This document shows, piece by piece, positions 51,448-60,799 of a stretch of 64,000 nt of DNA; within the stretch, counting starts at the first letter, position 1, and every line of letters starts with the position of its first letter. This DNA is from Stenotrophomonas indicatrix (lineage in GTDB: Bacteria; Pseudomonadota; Gammaproteobacteria; Xanthomonadales; Xanthomonadaceae). The stretch spans positions 2,728,001-2,792,000 of the forward strand of contig NZ_PEJS01000001.1 of the NCBI RefSeq assembly GCF_002750975.1, written 5' to 3'. The notes beneath the pieces were generated by a model. That model was given only the letters and a program-made list of their open reading frames with translations, did no database searches and was not told where the DNA came from. A program made the translations under genes and the position numbers.

Positions 51448-54243
51448 ATGAAAGACCTTCGCAATTCCGCACGTCGCAACACCCTCGCTGTCGCCTTGAT
51501 CTCCGCCCTGGTTGCCGCCTCGCCGGCAATGGCCCAGGACAAGGCCACCAATCTGGACAAGATCACCGTCACCGGCTCGCTGATCCCGCAGACCCAGGTC
51601 GAGACCCAGACCCCGGTCATGACCATCAGCGCTGAAGCCATCCAGTCGCGCGGCTTCAACAGCGTCGCCGAGGTGCTGCAGCAGTCCTCGCTGACCACCG
51701 GCGGCATCCAGGGTGGCCAGACCTCCGCTTCGTTCACCCAGGGCGCTGAAGCCGCTGGCATGTTCGGCCTGAATCCGGGTTACACCAAGTACCTGATCAA
51801 CGGCCGCCCGATGATGTCCTACCCGGCGCTGTACAACGGCGGCGACGCGTTCAACAACATCAGCGGCATTCCGATCGACATCGTCGAGCGCATCGAAGTC
51901 CTGCCGGGTGGCCAGTCCTCCCTGTACGGTTCGGATGCGATCGCCGGCGTGGTCAACATCATCCTGAAGGACCACATGGAAGGCGGCAGCCTCTCCGTGC
52001 GTGGCGGCACCTCCACCGAAGGCGGTGGCAACAGCTTCCGCGTCAGCGGTGCACACGGCTTCTCGGCGCTGGACGACCGCTTCAATGCACTGGTCAACGT
52101 ACAGATCGAAAGCAGCAACCCGATCTGGGGCTACCAGCGTGACCTGACCAAGCAGAACAACGCGAACGGCTACACCGCGCAGCTGCCGTCGAACGACTTC
52201 GCCGTCATCGACGCCAAGACCAATGCGCTGTACATGATGGACCCGAGCAACTGCGCCAACGTTGCCGGCCAGTTCGACGGCACCACCGTGCTGGCGAACC
52301 GCCCGACGGGCCAGTCCTGCGGCTCGGTCTTCGGCGCCGGCTACAAGACCCTGAAGAACGGCAAGGACAGCGGCCAGTTCTACTCGTCGATGACCTTCGA
52401 CGTGAACGACAACTTCCAGCTGTTCGCCGACGTGCTGTACAGCAAGGAAAAGACCGAATACACCTCGGGCTCGAACTACCTCTGGTGGGGCACCAAGAGC
52501 ACCATGGGTGGCTTCTATGACCAAGCCTCCGGCAAGCTGGTCAACCTGCAGCGCGCGTTCGCTCCGGAAGACATCGGCGGCGAAGGCTACAAGGGCATCC
52601 TGAACAACGACAAGAGCCGTGCCTACCAGGTCACCCTGGGCGGCAAGGGTGCGGTCGGCAACTGGGACTACAGCCTGAGCTTCACCCGTGGCGAATACCG
52701 CCTGGATGAGAGCAAGTTCCAGCGCTTCGGCAATGCCATCAACAGCTACTTCGCCGACAAGGTGCTGGGCCCGCAGCTGGGCACCCAGGATGGCTTCGGC
52801 ATCTACAACACCAACTGGGGCGCGTTCTACTCGCCGATCTCGCCGGAAGATTTCGCTGGCTTCACCGGTTACACCACCAACCACAGCCGCACCTGGCAGA
52901 ACCTGGCACGCGCGCAGGTCACCAACGGCTCGCTGTTCTCGCTGCCGGGCGGTGATGCCGGCCTGGCCGTGGTCGTCGAAGGCGGCAGCGAAGGTTGGGA
53001 CTACAGCCCCGACCAGCGCCTGCTGGACGGCGACGTGTGGGGCTCGTCGGCTGTTGCCGGCAACGGCCATCGCAGCAACTACGCGGTGACCAGCGAGCTG
53101 CGCATGCCGCTGCTGGAGTCGCTGACGGTGACCGCTTCCGGTCGCTATGACGCCTTCAAGATCGCCGACAACACCGTCGACAAGGCCACCTACAGCGTGG
53201 GTGTCGAGTTCCGTCCGATCGAAAGCCTGCTGTTCCGCGGCAAGTACGGCACCGCCTTCCGCGCGCCGACCCTGCCCGACGCGTTCCAGGGCCGCAGCGG
53301 CTATTACGCAGCCAACTCCACCGATTACTACCGTTGCGGTGAGCTGGGCTACGTGCCGGGCAACACCGACGCCTGCCGCTACGCGGACAGCGTCTCGGTC
53401 TACTCCGAGCGTGCCGGCAACCCGGACCTGGAGCCGATCACCGCCGACGTCTGGAACGCGGGCATCGTCTGGGCGCCGATGGCGAACCTGTCGATCTCGG
53501 CCGACTACTACAACTGGAAGATCGAGAACGAAGTCGATACGGCCAGCACCGACCAGCTGCTGCTGGCCGAGTACTACTGCCGCAACGGCCTGCCGAACGG
53601 CTCCTCGGCCACCTGCCAGAACGTGGCTGACTGGGTCGTGCGCGATTCGGCCGGCAACCTGAGCTCGCTGTACACCCCGAAGATGAACGTGGCCCGCCAG
53701 AACCTGCAGGCCGTGACCGTCGGCTTCAAGTACCTGCAGGACATCGGCCGCTTCGGTTCGCTGCAGTTCTCGGGCAACTACACCAACATGCTGAAGCGTG
53801 AAGTGCAGGCGCAGCCGGGCGAGGACTTCCAGGACCTGCTGGGCAACCCGAAGTCGATGTGGAACTACGACAGCTACGCCAAGGTCCGTTCCGACGCGTC
53901 GGTGGCCTGGTCGCTGGACAAGTGGACCACCACGCTGTACGCGAACTACATCGGCCACACCCCGAACTACCTGGCGGGCCTGAACGGCTACGAGTACACC
54001 CATGGTGCGTCGGGTTACAAGGCAGGCAAGTGGGCTTCGTACACCACTTACAACCTGAGCGTGAACTACCGCGTGCAGGATGACCTGACCCTGTCGCTGA
54101 TGGTCAACAACGTGTTCAACAAGATGCCCGAGCAGCAGGCTCACAGCTACCAGGGTACCTCCGGCACGCCGTTCAACAACTACCTGTACAACGTCTACGG
54201 CCGCACCGTGTACGTGCAGGCCAAGTACGACTTCGGCAAGTAA
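51448..54243 (+). CDS. TonB-dependent receptor 1 of tandem array
   Basis: A 931-residue outer-membrane receptor. The ATG at 51448 gives a signal peptide ending AMA-Q (about residue 29). The TonB-box-like region NLDKITVTGSLIPQ follows, then the plug (VAEVLQQSSLTTGG, GGQSSLYGSDAIAGVVNIILK). The 22-strand barrel ends in the aromatic C-terminus YVQAKYDFGK. Several loop cysteines (MMDPSNCAN, QSCGSV, YYRCG, YYCRNG, TCQNV) are shared with the next two receptors. The substrate is unknown; it is the most divergent of the three. Confidence 0.93.
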   Translation: MKDLRNSARRNTLAVALISALVAASPAMAQDKATNLDKITVTGSLIPQTQVETQTPVMTISAEAIQSRGFNSVAEVLQQSSLTTGGIQGGQTSASFTQGAEAAGMFGLNPGYTKYLINGRPMMSYPALYNGGDAFNNISGIPIDIVERIEVLPGGQSSLYGSDAIAGVVNIILKDHMEGGSLSVRGGTSTEGGGNSFRVSGAHGFSALDDRFNALVNVQIESSNPIWGYQRDLTKQNNANGYTAQLPSNDFAVIDAKTNALYMMDPSNCANVAGQFDGTTVLANRPTGQSCGSVFGAGYKTLKNGKDSGQFYSSMTFDVNDNFQLFADVLYSKEKTEYTSGSNYLWWGTKSTMGGFYDQASGKLVNLQRAFAPEDIGGEGYKGILNNDKSRAYQVTLGGKGAVGNWDYSLSFTRGEYRLDESKFQRFGNAINSYFADKVLGPQLGTQDGFGIYNTNWGAFYSPISPEDFAGFTGYTTNHSRTWQNLARAQVTNGSLFSLPGGDAGLAVVVEGGSEGWDYSPDQRLLDGDVWGSSAVAGNGHRSNYAVTSELRMPLLESLTVTASGRYDAFKIADNTVDKATYSVGVEFRPIESLLFRGKYGTAFRAPTLPDAFQGRSGYYAANSTDYYRCGELGYVPGNTDACRYADSVSVYSERAGNPDLEPITADVWNAGIVWAPMANLSISADYYNWKIENEVDTASTDQLLLAEYYCRNGLPNGSSATCQNVADWVVRDSAGNLSSLYTPKMNVARQNLQAVTVGFKYLQDIGRFGSLQFSGNYTNMLKREVQAQPGEDFQDLLGNPKSMWNYDSYAKVRSDASVAWSLDKWTTTLYANYIGHTPNYLAGLNGYEYTHGASGYKAGKWASYTTYNLSVNYRVQDDLTLSLMVNNVFNKMPEQQAHSYQGTSGTPFNNYLYNVYGRTVYVQAKYDFGK

Positions 54244-54274
54244 TCCCGTCGATTTCCGGGTTTGATTCCGGACC

Positions 54275-54306
54275 AGGCCCCGCTTCGGCGGGGCCTTTTT
54301 TTTTTT
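54275..54306 (+). terminator. Intrinsic terminator of receptor 1
   Basis: AGGCCCCGC-TTCG-GCGGGGCCT, a 9-bp stem with tetraloop, followed by a run of 11 T (54296-54306). Confidence 0.95.
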
Positions 54307-54490
54307 GGCGCGGCATGTGCGGCGATCGCCGCGGGAACATCTCGATTGTTAAATGCCCGCACATTTACTGGATATTCATTAAGCCAAACTCGGCAAATTC
54401 GTACCAATATTGCAATCAATTGTTTTTAAAGAATTTTTTATTAACTCCCGACAAGCCATTGCGAGAGCGCGACAAGCCCGCGAAAAACAA

Positions 54491-54510
54491 GTTAAGCGTG
54501 TGTTACGTTC
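54491..54510 (+). promoter_or_regulatory. Shared upstream motif of receptor 2
   Basis: GTTAAG, four bases, then TGTTACGTTC, matching the copy upstream of receptor 1 at 16 of 16 defined positions. It ends 96 bases before the ATG at 54607, almost the same distance as for receptor 1. Confidence 0.6.
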
Positions 54511-54606
54511 GAAAAACGCCGCCTTTCTGCGTCCACCGGCTGCTGAACCATCCATGAGTTCCCAGGAAAGGGAAAACGCGTTTCTCACGACCACACGGAG
54601 TACCGC

Positions 54607-57414
54607 ATGTCTCGCAATGGCTTCCCGCGTCACCCGCTCACCCGCGCCGTCCTCAGCGGCCTGATCCTGGCCAGCAGCAGCGCGATCGCGCTCGCCCAGG
54701 ACAACACTCCCACCGATCTCGGACGCGTGACCGTCACCGGCTCACTGATCCCGCAGACGCAGATCGAGAACCACACGCCGGTCCTGACCGTCACCGCCGA
54801 GGACATCCAGACCCGTGGCTTCACCAGCGTTGCCGAGGTGCTGCAGCAGAACTCGCTGACCACCGGCGGCCTGCAGGGCGGCCAGACCTCCGCGTCGTTC
54901 ACCCAGGGCGCTGAAGCCTCGGGCATGTTCGGCCTCAGCCCGAGCTACACCAAGTACCTGATCAACGGACGGCCGATGCTGTCCTACCCTGCCCTCTACA
55001 ACGGCAGCGATACCTTCAACAACCTCAGCGGCATCCCGATCGACATCGTCGAGCGCATCGAGATCCTGCCCGGCGGCCAGTCGTCGCTGTACGGCTCGGA
55101 TGCAATCGCCGGCGTGGTCAACATCATCCTCAAGGACCGCATGGACGGCGGCGTGCTGAACGTGCGCGGCGGCGCCTACACCGAGGGTGGCGGCAACGAT
55201 TTCCGCGTCAGCGGCGCGCATGGCTTCAACGCCTTCGATGATCGCTTCCACGCGTTGGTCAACGTGCAGTACGAGAAGAGCAGCCCGATCTGGGGTTACC
55301 AGCGCGACCTGACCAAGCAGAACAACACCAAAGGCTACACGCCGCAGGTTCCGACCAACGACTTCCTGGTGTACCTGCCGGACCAGCAGAACGCCTACGT
55401 GATGATGGACCCGAGCCGCTGCGCCAACGTGGCCGGCCAGTTCGGCGGCACCACCGTACTGGGCACGCGTGCCACCGGCGAATCCTGTGGCTCGCCCTTC
55501 AGTGCCGGCTACAAGACGCTGAAGAACGGCAAGGAAAGCAGCCAGATCTATTCGTCGATGTCCTTTGACGTCAACGACAACTTCCAGCTGTTCGCAGACG
55601 CGCTCTACAGCCTGGAAGAAGTGCAGTACAACTCGGGTTCGGGCTACGCCTTCTGGGGCAGCGATGTCGGCTTCGGTGCGTTCGTCGACCAGGCCAGTGG
55701 CGAATACATGAACCTGCAGCGCGCGTTCGCGCCGGAGGACATCAGCCCGGCCGGCTACCGCGACACCATGAGCACTGATCGCAACAAGGCCTACCAGATC
55801 ACGCTGGGCGGGCGCGGCAACGTCGGCAACTGGGATTACAGCGCCAGCTTCAGCCGTGGCGAGTACAAGCTGACCGAGCGCAGCTTCGCGCGCTGGGCCA
55901 ACGAGATCGACAGCTACTTCGAAGACCGCGTGCTGGGTCCGGTGCTGGGCGTCACCGACGACGGCTACAACATCTACAACCCGAACTGGGGCGCGTTCTA
56001 TTCGCCGCTGCCGGCCGGCGATTTCCAGACCTTCACCGGCTTCACCTACAACAAGAGCCGCACCTGGCAGAACCTGGGACGCGCGCAGATCACCAATGGT
56101 TCGCTGTTCAAGCTGCCCGGTGGCGATGCGGGCCTGGCAGTGGTGGCCGAAGCGGGCAGCGAAGGCTGGTCCTATACCCCCGACCAGCGCCTGCTTGATG
56201 GCAGCGTCTGGGGCACCACCTCGGTGGCCGGCGCCGGCCATCGCAGCAACTACGCGCTGACCAGCGAACTGCGCATGCCGCTGCTGGAGTCGTTGACCGT
56301 GACCGCCTCGGGCCGCTACGACGCGTTCAAGATCGCCGACAAGACCGTCGACAAATCGACCTACAGCATCGGCGTGGAATTCCGTCCCATTGAAAGCCTG
56401 CTGTTCCGCGGCAAGTACGGCACCGCCTTCCGCGCGCCCAGCCTGTCCGATGCCTTCCAGGGCCGCAGCGGGTACTACGCCAACGGCTCGGTCGACTACT
56501 ACCGCTGTGGCCAGCTCGGCTTCAACCCGAGCGACACGGTTGGCTGCCCGTATGCCAACGAATCAGTGTTCGGTGAGCAGTCCGGCAACCCCGAGCTGGA
56601 AGCGATCACCGCCGACGTCTGGAACGCCGGCATCGTGTGGGCGCCCATCAACAACCTCTCGCTGTCGGTGGACTACTACAACTGGAAGATCAAGAACGAG
56701 GTCAACACCCTCAGTTCCGACCAGTTGCTGCTGGCCGAGTACTACTGCCGCAACGGCCAGACCAACAACACCTCGGCCAGCTGCCAGAACGTGAGCGACT
56801 GGATCACCCGCGATGGCACCGGCAAGCTGGAGCAGATCTATACGCCGAAGATGAACATCGCCAGCCAGAACCTGCAGGCGGTCACGGCCAGCTTCAAGTA
56901 CGTGCAGGACATCGGCCGCTTCGGTGCGCTGCAGTTCTCCAGCAACTACACCAACATGATCAAGCGCGAACTGCAGCCGCAGCCGGGCGACGAGTACCTG
57001 GACCTGCTGCGCGACCCGTACGCGATGTGGAACTACGACCAGTACGCCAAGGTGCGTGCCGACGGTGCGGTGGGCTGGGCGAAGGACAAGTGGACCACCA
57101 CCGTGTACTTCAACTACATCGGCAAGACGCCCAACCGCATGGCGTACCTGGGCAAGGGCTACGACTACGTGCATCCGTCTGGTTACGAGGCCGGCAAGTG
57201 GGGCTCGTACACCACCTACAACCTGAGCGTGAATTACCAGGCGATGGACAACCTGACGCTGTCGATGATGGTCAACAACGTGTTCAACAAGATGCCTGAC
57301 GGCCAGGCCCACAGCTACGCCGGCAACATCGGCGCACCGTACAACAGCAGCATCTACAACCCCTACGGCCGTGCCGTGTACGTGCAGGCCAAGTACGAGT
57401 TCGGCGGGAAGTAA
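54607..57414 (+). CDS. TonB-dependent receptor 2 of tandem array
   Basis: A 935-residue receptor starting MSRNGFPRHPLTRAV, with a signal peptide ending near ALAQ. Plug motif GGQSSLYGSDAIAGVVNIILK and barrel end YVQAKYEFGGK are as in its neighbours. At 54742-54815 and 56663-56792 the DNA is identical or nearly identical to receptor 3, while elsewhere it diverges. Conserved cysteines occur in DPSRCANV, SCGSP, YRCGQL, YYCRNG and SCQNV. Substrate unknown. Confidence 0.93.
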   Translation: MSRNGFPRHPLTRAVLSGLILASSSAIALAQDNTPTDLGRVTVTGSLIPQTQIENHTPVLTVTAEDIQTRGFTSVAEVLQQNSLTTGGLQGGQTSASFTQGAEASGMFGLSPSYTKYLINGRPMLSYPALYNGSDTFNNLSGIPIDIVERIEILPGGQSSLYGSDAIAGVVNIILKDRMDGGVLNVRGGAYTEGGGNDFRVSGAHGFNAFDDRFHALVNVQYEKSSPIWGYQRDLTKQNNTKGYTPQVPTNDFLVYLPDQQNAYVMMDPSRCANVAGQFGGTTVLGTRATGESCGSPFSAGYKTLKNGKESSQIYSSMSFDVNDNFQLFADALYSLEEVQYNSGSGYAFWGSDVGFGAFVDQASGEYMNLQRAFAPEDISPAGYRDTMSTDRNKAYQITLGGRGNVGNWDYSASFSRGEYKLTERSFARWANEIDSYFEDRVLGPVLGVTDDGYNIYNPNWGAFYSPLPAGDFQTFTGFTYNKSRTWQNLGRAQITNGSLFKLPGGDAGLAVVAEAGSEGWSYTPDQRLLDGSVWGTTSVAGAGHRSNYALTSELRMPLLESLTVTASGRYDAFKIADKTVDKSTYSIGVEFRPIESLLFRGKYGTAFRAPSLSDAFQGRSGYYANGSVDYYRCGQLGFNPSDTVGCPYANESVFGEQSGNPELEAITADVWNAGIVWAPINNLSLSVDYYNWKIKNEVNTLSSDQLLLAEYYCRNGQTNNTSASCQNVSDWITRDGTGKLEQIYTPKMNIASQNLQAVTASFKYVQDIGRFGALQFSSNYTNMIKRELQPQPGDEYLDLLRDPYAMWNYDQYAKVRADGAVGWAKDKWTTTVYFNYIGKTPNRMAYLGKGYDYVHPSGYEAGKWGSYTTYNLSVNYQAMDNLTLSMMVNNVFNKMPDGQAHSYAGNIGAPYNSSIYNPYGRAVYVQAKYEFGGK

Positions 57415-57436
57415 GCGCCGCGCCCGCACTGCCCGG

Positions 57437-57464
57437 AAAGGCCCCGCTTCGGCGGGGCCTTTTT
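57437..57464 (+). terminator. Intrinsic terminator of receptor 2
   Basis: AAAGGCCCCGC-TTCG-GCGGGGCCTTT, an 11-bp stem, with T's to 57464. The core is the same as in the receptor 1 terminator. Confidence 0.93.
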
Positions 57465-57698
57465 CATGCCCATCAATTGAGACGGAAGATCAAAACCAGT
57501 CTCATAAATTAAATAATGAGAAAAGCATCCGCGAAGGCAGCAAGCCCTTGATCTACATACGAAACATCGGCTTCGATCGATTTTGTTCCGCAACGCAACA
57601 TTTTGAAACATTCCCAGACAATCGCGTTTACGCACTGATTTCAAAGGACTTTTCTTCCGATGAGCAGCACATCCGTGTGACGGGACCGTTTTGACAAC

Positions 57699-57718
57699 GT
57701 GAACGTCGTGTTACGGTC
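57699..57718 (+). promoter_or_regulatory. Shared upstream motif of receptor 3
   Basis: GTGAAC, four bases, then TGTTACGGTC: a diverged copy of the motif upstream of receptors 1 and 2. TTGACA occurs just before it at 57691-57696. It ends 86 bases before the ATG at 57805. Confidence 0.5.
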
Positions 57719-57804
57719 CGGCTGAATGGATTGCAACTGAACACATCATGAAGATGTCAGGGAGGACATCAGCCAGACGACATCGCTCATTACGGGGATC
57801 CATC

Positions 57805-60609
57805 ATGTCTCGCCATCGCTCCACGCCTTCGCGTCACCCCCTGACCCTTGCCCTGATCTGCACCCTGCTCGCCTCCGGCGCAGCCCACGCGCAGGACACC
57901 GGCCCGACCCAGCTTGACCGCGTCACCGTCACCGGTTCACTGATCCCGCAGACGCAGATCGAGAACCACACGCCGGTCCTGACCGTCACCGCCGAGGACA
58001 TCCAGACCCGCGGTTTCACCAGCGTCGCCGACGTCCTGCAGCAGTCCTCGCTGTCGACCGGCGGCCTGCAGGGCGGGCAGACCTCCGCTTCGTTCACCCA
58101 GGGTGCCGAGGCCGCCGGCATGTTCGGGCTCAGCCCCGGCTACACCAAGTACCTGATCAACGGCCGCCCGATGCTCTCGTATCCGGCGCTGTACAACGGC
58201 AGCGACAGTTTCAACAACATCAGCGGCATTCCGATCGACATCGTCGAGCGCATCGAGATCCTGCCCGGCGGCCAGTCTTCGCTGTACGGTTCGGATGCGA
58301 TCGCCGGCGTGGTCAACATCATCCTCAAGGAGCGCATGGATGGCGGTGTGCTCAACGTCCGTGGCGGTGCCTATTCCGAAGGCGGCGGCAACAGCGTACG
58401 CGTCAGTGCGGCGCGCGGCTTCAACGGTGTCGACGATCGATTCCATGCGCTGGTCAACGTGCAGTACGAAAAGACCAGCCCGATCTGGGGCTATCAGCGT
58501 GACCTGACCAAGGTCAACAATCCCGACGGCTACAGCCCCCAGTACGTCTCCAACGACTTCCTGGTGCTGCTGCCGGCCAACAGCAACCGCTACGCCATGA
58601 TGGACCCGAACCTGTGCGCCAACGTGGCGGGCCAGTTCGACGGCACCACCGTGCTCGGCACCCGGCCGACCGGCCAGGCCTGCGGTTCGGTCTATGGCAC
58701 CGGCTACAAGACCATCAAGAACGGCAAGGAAAGCGGGCAGATCTACAGCTCGATGACCTTCGATGTGAACGACAACTTCCAGTTGTTCGGCGACGCGCTC
58801 TACAGCCTGGAAGAAGTGAAGTACGCCACAGGCTCGAACTACACCTGGTGGGGCACCTCCTCCGGCTGGGGCCGCTTCTACGATCAGGACAGCGGCCAGT
58901 ACATGAACCTGCAGCGCGTGTTCGCGCCGGAGGACATCGGCGCTGGCGGCTATCGCGACATCATGAACACCGATCGCAACAAGGCTTACCAGGTCACGCT
59001 CGGCGGCCGCGGCACGGCCGGCAGCTGGGATTACAGTGCCAGCTTCACCCGCGGCGAATACAAGTTGACCGAGCGCAACTTCGTGCGCTGGAACGATCCG
59101 ATCAACGACTACTTCGAGCAGCGCGTGCTGGGGCCGGTGCTGGGCACCACCAGCACCGGGTACAATATCTACAGCCCGGACTGGGAAGCGTTCTACTCGC
59201 CACTGCCGAGCGGTGATTTCCAGAGCTTCACCGGCTACACCTACAGCCAGAGCCGCACCTGGCAGAACCTGCTGCGTGCGCAGGTCACCAATGGCTCGCT
59301 GTTCAAGCTACCCGGCGGCGACGCCGGCTTCGCAGTCGTGGTTGAAGGCGGCAGCGAAGGCTGGGATTACACGCCCGATACCCGCCTGGTGGATGGCAGC
59401 GTGTGGGGCACCACCGCGGTTTCCGGCGCCGGCCATCGCAGCAGCTACGCGGTGACCAGCGAACTGCGCATGCCGTTGCTGGAATCACTGACGGTGACCG
59501 GCTCCGGCCGCTACGATGCCTTCAAGATCGGTGGCAACACCATCGACAAGGCGACCTACAGCGTCGGCCTGGAATTCCGTCCGATCGACAGCCTGCTGTT
59601 CCGTGGCAAGTACGGCACCGCGTTCCGCGCGCCCACCCTGTCCGATGCCTTCCAGGGTGTCAGCGGCTACTACGCCAACGGCTCCACCGACTACTACCGT
59701 TGCGGCCAGCTGGGCTACGACCCGGCCAACACCACCGGCTGCCCGTATGACAGCGTGTCGGTGTTCGGCACCCAATCCGGCAACCCGGACCTGGAGCCGA
59801 TCACCGCCGATGTCTGGAACGCCGGCATCGTGTGGGCGCCCATCAACAATCTGTCGGTGTCGGTGGACTACTACAACTGGAAGATCAAGAACGAGGTCAA
59901 CACCCTCAGTTCCGACCAGTTGCTGCTGGCCGAGTATTACTGCCGCAACGGCCAGACCAACAACACCTCGGCCAGCTGCCAGAACGTCAGCGACTGGATC
60001 ACCCGCGACGCCTCCGGCGTACTCGATGAGATCTATACGCCCAAGATGAACGTGGCCAGCCAGAACCTGCAGGCGCTGACGGCCAGCTTCAAGTACGTAC
60101 AGGACATCGGCCGCTTCGGTTCGCTGCAGTTCTCCGGCAACTACACCGACATGCTCAAGCGCGAACTGCAACCGCAGCCGGGCGATGAGTACCTGGACCT
60201 GCTGCGCGACCCGTATGCGATGTGGGTGTACGACTCGTACGCCAAGGTGCGCGCCGACGGTTCGATCGGCTGGGCCAAGGACAAGTGGACCACCACCCTG
60301 TATGCCAACTACATCGGCAAGACGCCGAACTACATGGCCTACCTGGGCAATGGCTACGACTACGTCCACAGCTCCGGCTACAAGGCCGGCAAGTGGGGTT
60401 CGTACACCACCTACAACCTGAGCGTGAACTATCGGGCGATGGACAACCTGACCCTGTCGCTGATGGTCAACAACGTGTTCAACAAGATGCCTGACAACCA
60501 GCGGTACAGCTTCGCCGGCACCAGCGGCCAGCCGTACAACAACTACCTGTACAACGCTTATGGCCGTGCCATCTACGTGCAGGCCAAGTACGAGTTCGGC
60601 AACAACTGA
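57805..60609 (+). CDS. TonB-dependent receptor 3 of tandem array
   Basis: A 934-residue receptor. The ATG at 57805 (MSRHRSTPSRHPLTLAL) has GGGGA upstream; an earlier start at 57748 is less likely. The signal peptide ends near AAHAQ. Plug and barrel motifs match receptors 1 and 2, and two segments (57937-58010 and 59858-59987) are nearly identical in DNA to receptor 2. Loop regions such as LLPANSNRYAMM differ. Substrate unknown. Confidence 0.93.
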   Translation: MSRHRSTPSRHPLTLALICTLLASGAAHAQDTGPTQLDRVTVTGSLIPQTQIENHTPVLTVTAEDIQTRGFTSVADVLQQSSLSTGGLQGGQTSASFTQGAEAAGMFGLSPGYTKYLINGRPMLSYPALYNGSDSFNNISGIPIDIVERIEILPGGQSSLYGSDAIAGVVNIILKERMDGGVLNVRGGAYSEGGGNSVRVSAARGFNGVDDRFHALVNVQYEKTSPIWGYQRDLTKVNNPDGYSPQYVSNDFLVLLPANSNRYAMMDPNLCANVAGQFDGTTVLGTRPTGQACGSVYGTGYKTIKNGKESGQIYSSMTFDVNDNFQLFGDALYSLEEVKYATGSNYTWWGTSSGWGRFYDQDSGQYMNLQRVFAPEDIGAGGYRDIMNTDRNKAYQVTLGGRGTAGSWDYSASFTRGEYKLTERNFVRWNDPINDYFEQRVLGPVLGTTSTGYNIYSPDWEAFYSPLPSGDFQSFTGYTYSQSRTWQNLLRAQVTNGSLFKLPGGDAGFAVVVEGGSEGWDYTPDTRLVDGSVWGTTAVSGAGHRSSYAVTSELRMPLLESLTVTGSGRYDAFKIGGNTIDKATYSVGLEFRPIDSLLFRGKYGTAFRAPTLSDAFQGVSGYYANGSTDYYRCGQLGYDPANTTGCPYDSVSVFGTQSGNPDLEPITADVWNAGIVWAPINNLSVSVDYYNWKIKNEVNTLSSDQLLLAEYYCRNGQTNNTSASCQNVSDWITRDASGVLDEIYTPKMNVASQNLQALTASFKYVQDIGRFGSLQFSGNYTDMLKRELQPQPGDEYLDLLRDPYAMWVYDSYAKVRADGSIGWAKDKWTTTLYANYIGKTPNYMAYLGNGYDYVHSSGYKAGKWGSYTTYNLSVNYRAMDNLTLSLMVNNVFNKMPDNQRYSFAGTSGQPYNNYLYNAYGRAIYVQAKYEFGNN

Positions 60610-60630
60610 TCCGTCAGCGCGTTCCCGTAC

Positions 60631-60666
60631 AGCAGAAGACCCCGCTCCGGCGGGGTCTTCTGCTTT
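60631..60666 (+). terminator. Intrinsic terminator of receptor 3
   Basis: A perfect 15-bp stem (60631-60645 and 60650-60664) with loop TCCG, followed by TT. Confidence 0.9.
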
Positions 60667-60799
60667 GGGTGGCACCGGTGCGGCAAGGGAGGGGGAGCGG
60701 CGCTGGCACTGCCAAGGAAGGTCATCGATCTGCTACCTTTCGACCTTGTTCACAATCCAGTCAGCTTCAGCCGATCAACGCGCAGCAAAAGGACAAGAC

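Larger units (their letters stand above)
54244..54606. other. Intergenic region upstream of receptor 2
   Basis: About 360 bases between receptors 1 and 2. It holds the terminator of receptor 1, then a more AT-rich stretch (about 54340-54450, with TTGTTTTTAAAGAATTTTTTATT) and the shared motif. Short open frames here look random. No RNA gene was recognised. Confidence 0.6.
57415..57804. other. Intergenic region upstream of receptor 3
   Basis: About 390 bases between receptors 2 and 3. It contains the receptor 2 terminator, an AT-richer stretch (about 57470-57660) and the shared motif near 57699. An open frame of about 107 codons crosses it but runs on from the receptor 2 terminator and lacks a ribosome site, so I do not call it a gene. 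Confidence 0.6.

Noticed and set aside
57371..57694. A 107-codon open frame between receptors 2 and 3
   Set aside because: It begins inside the end of receptor 2, crosses that gene's terminator and has no ribosome site or recognisable domain.
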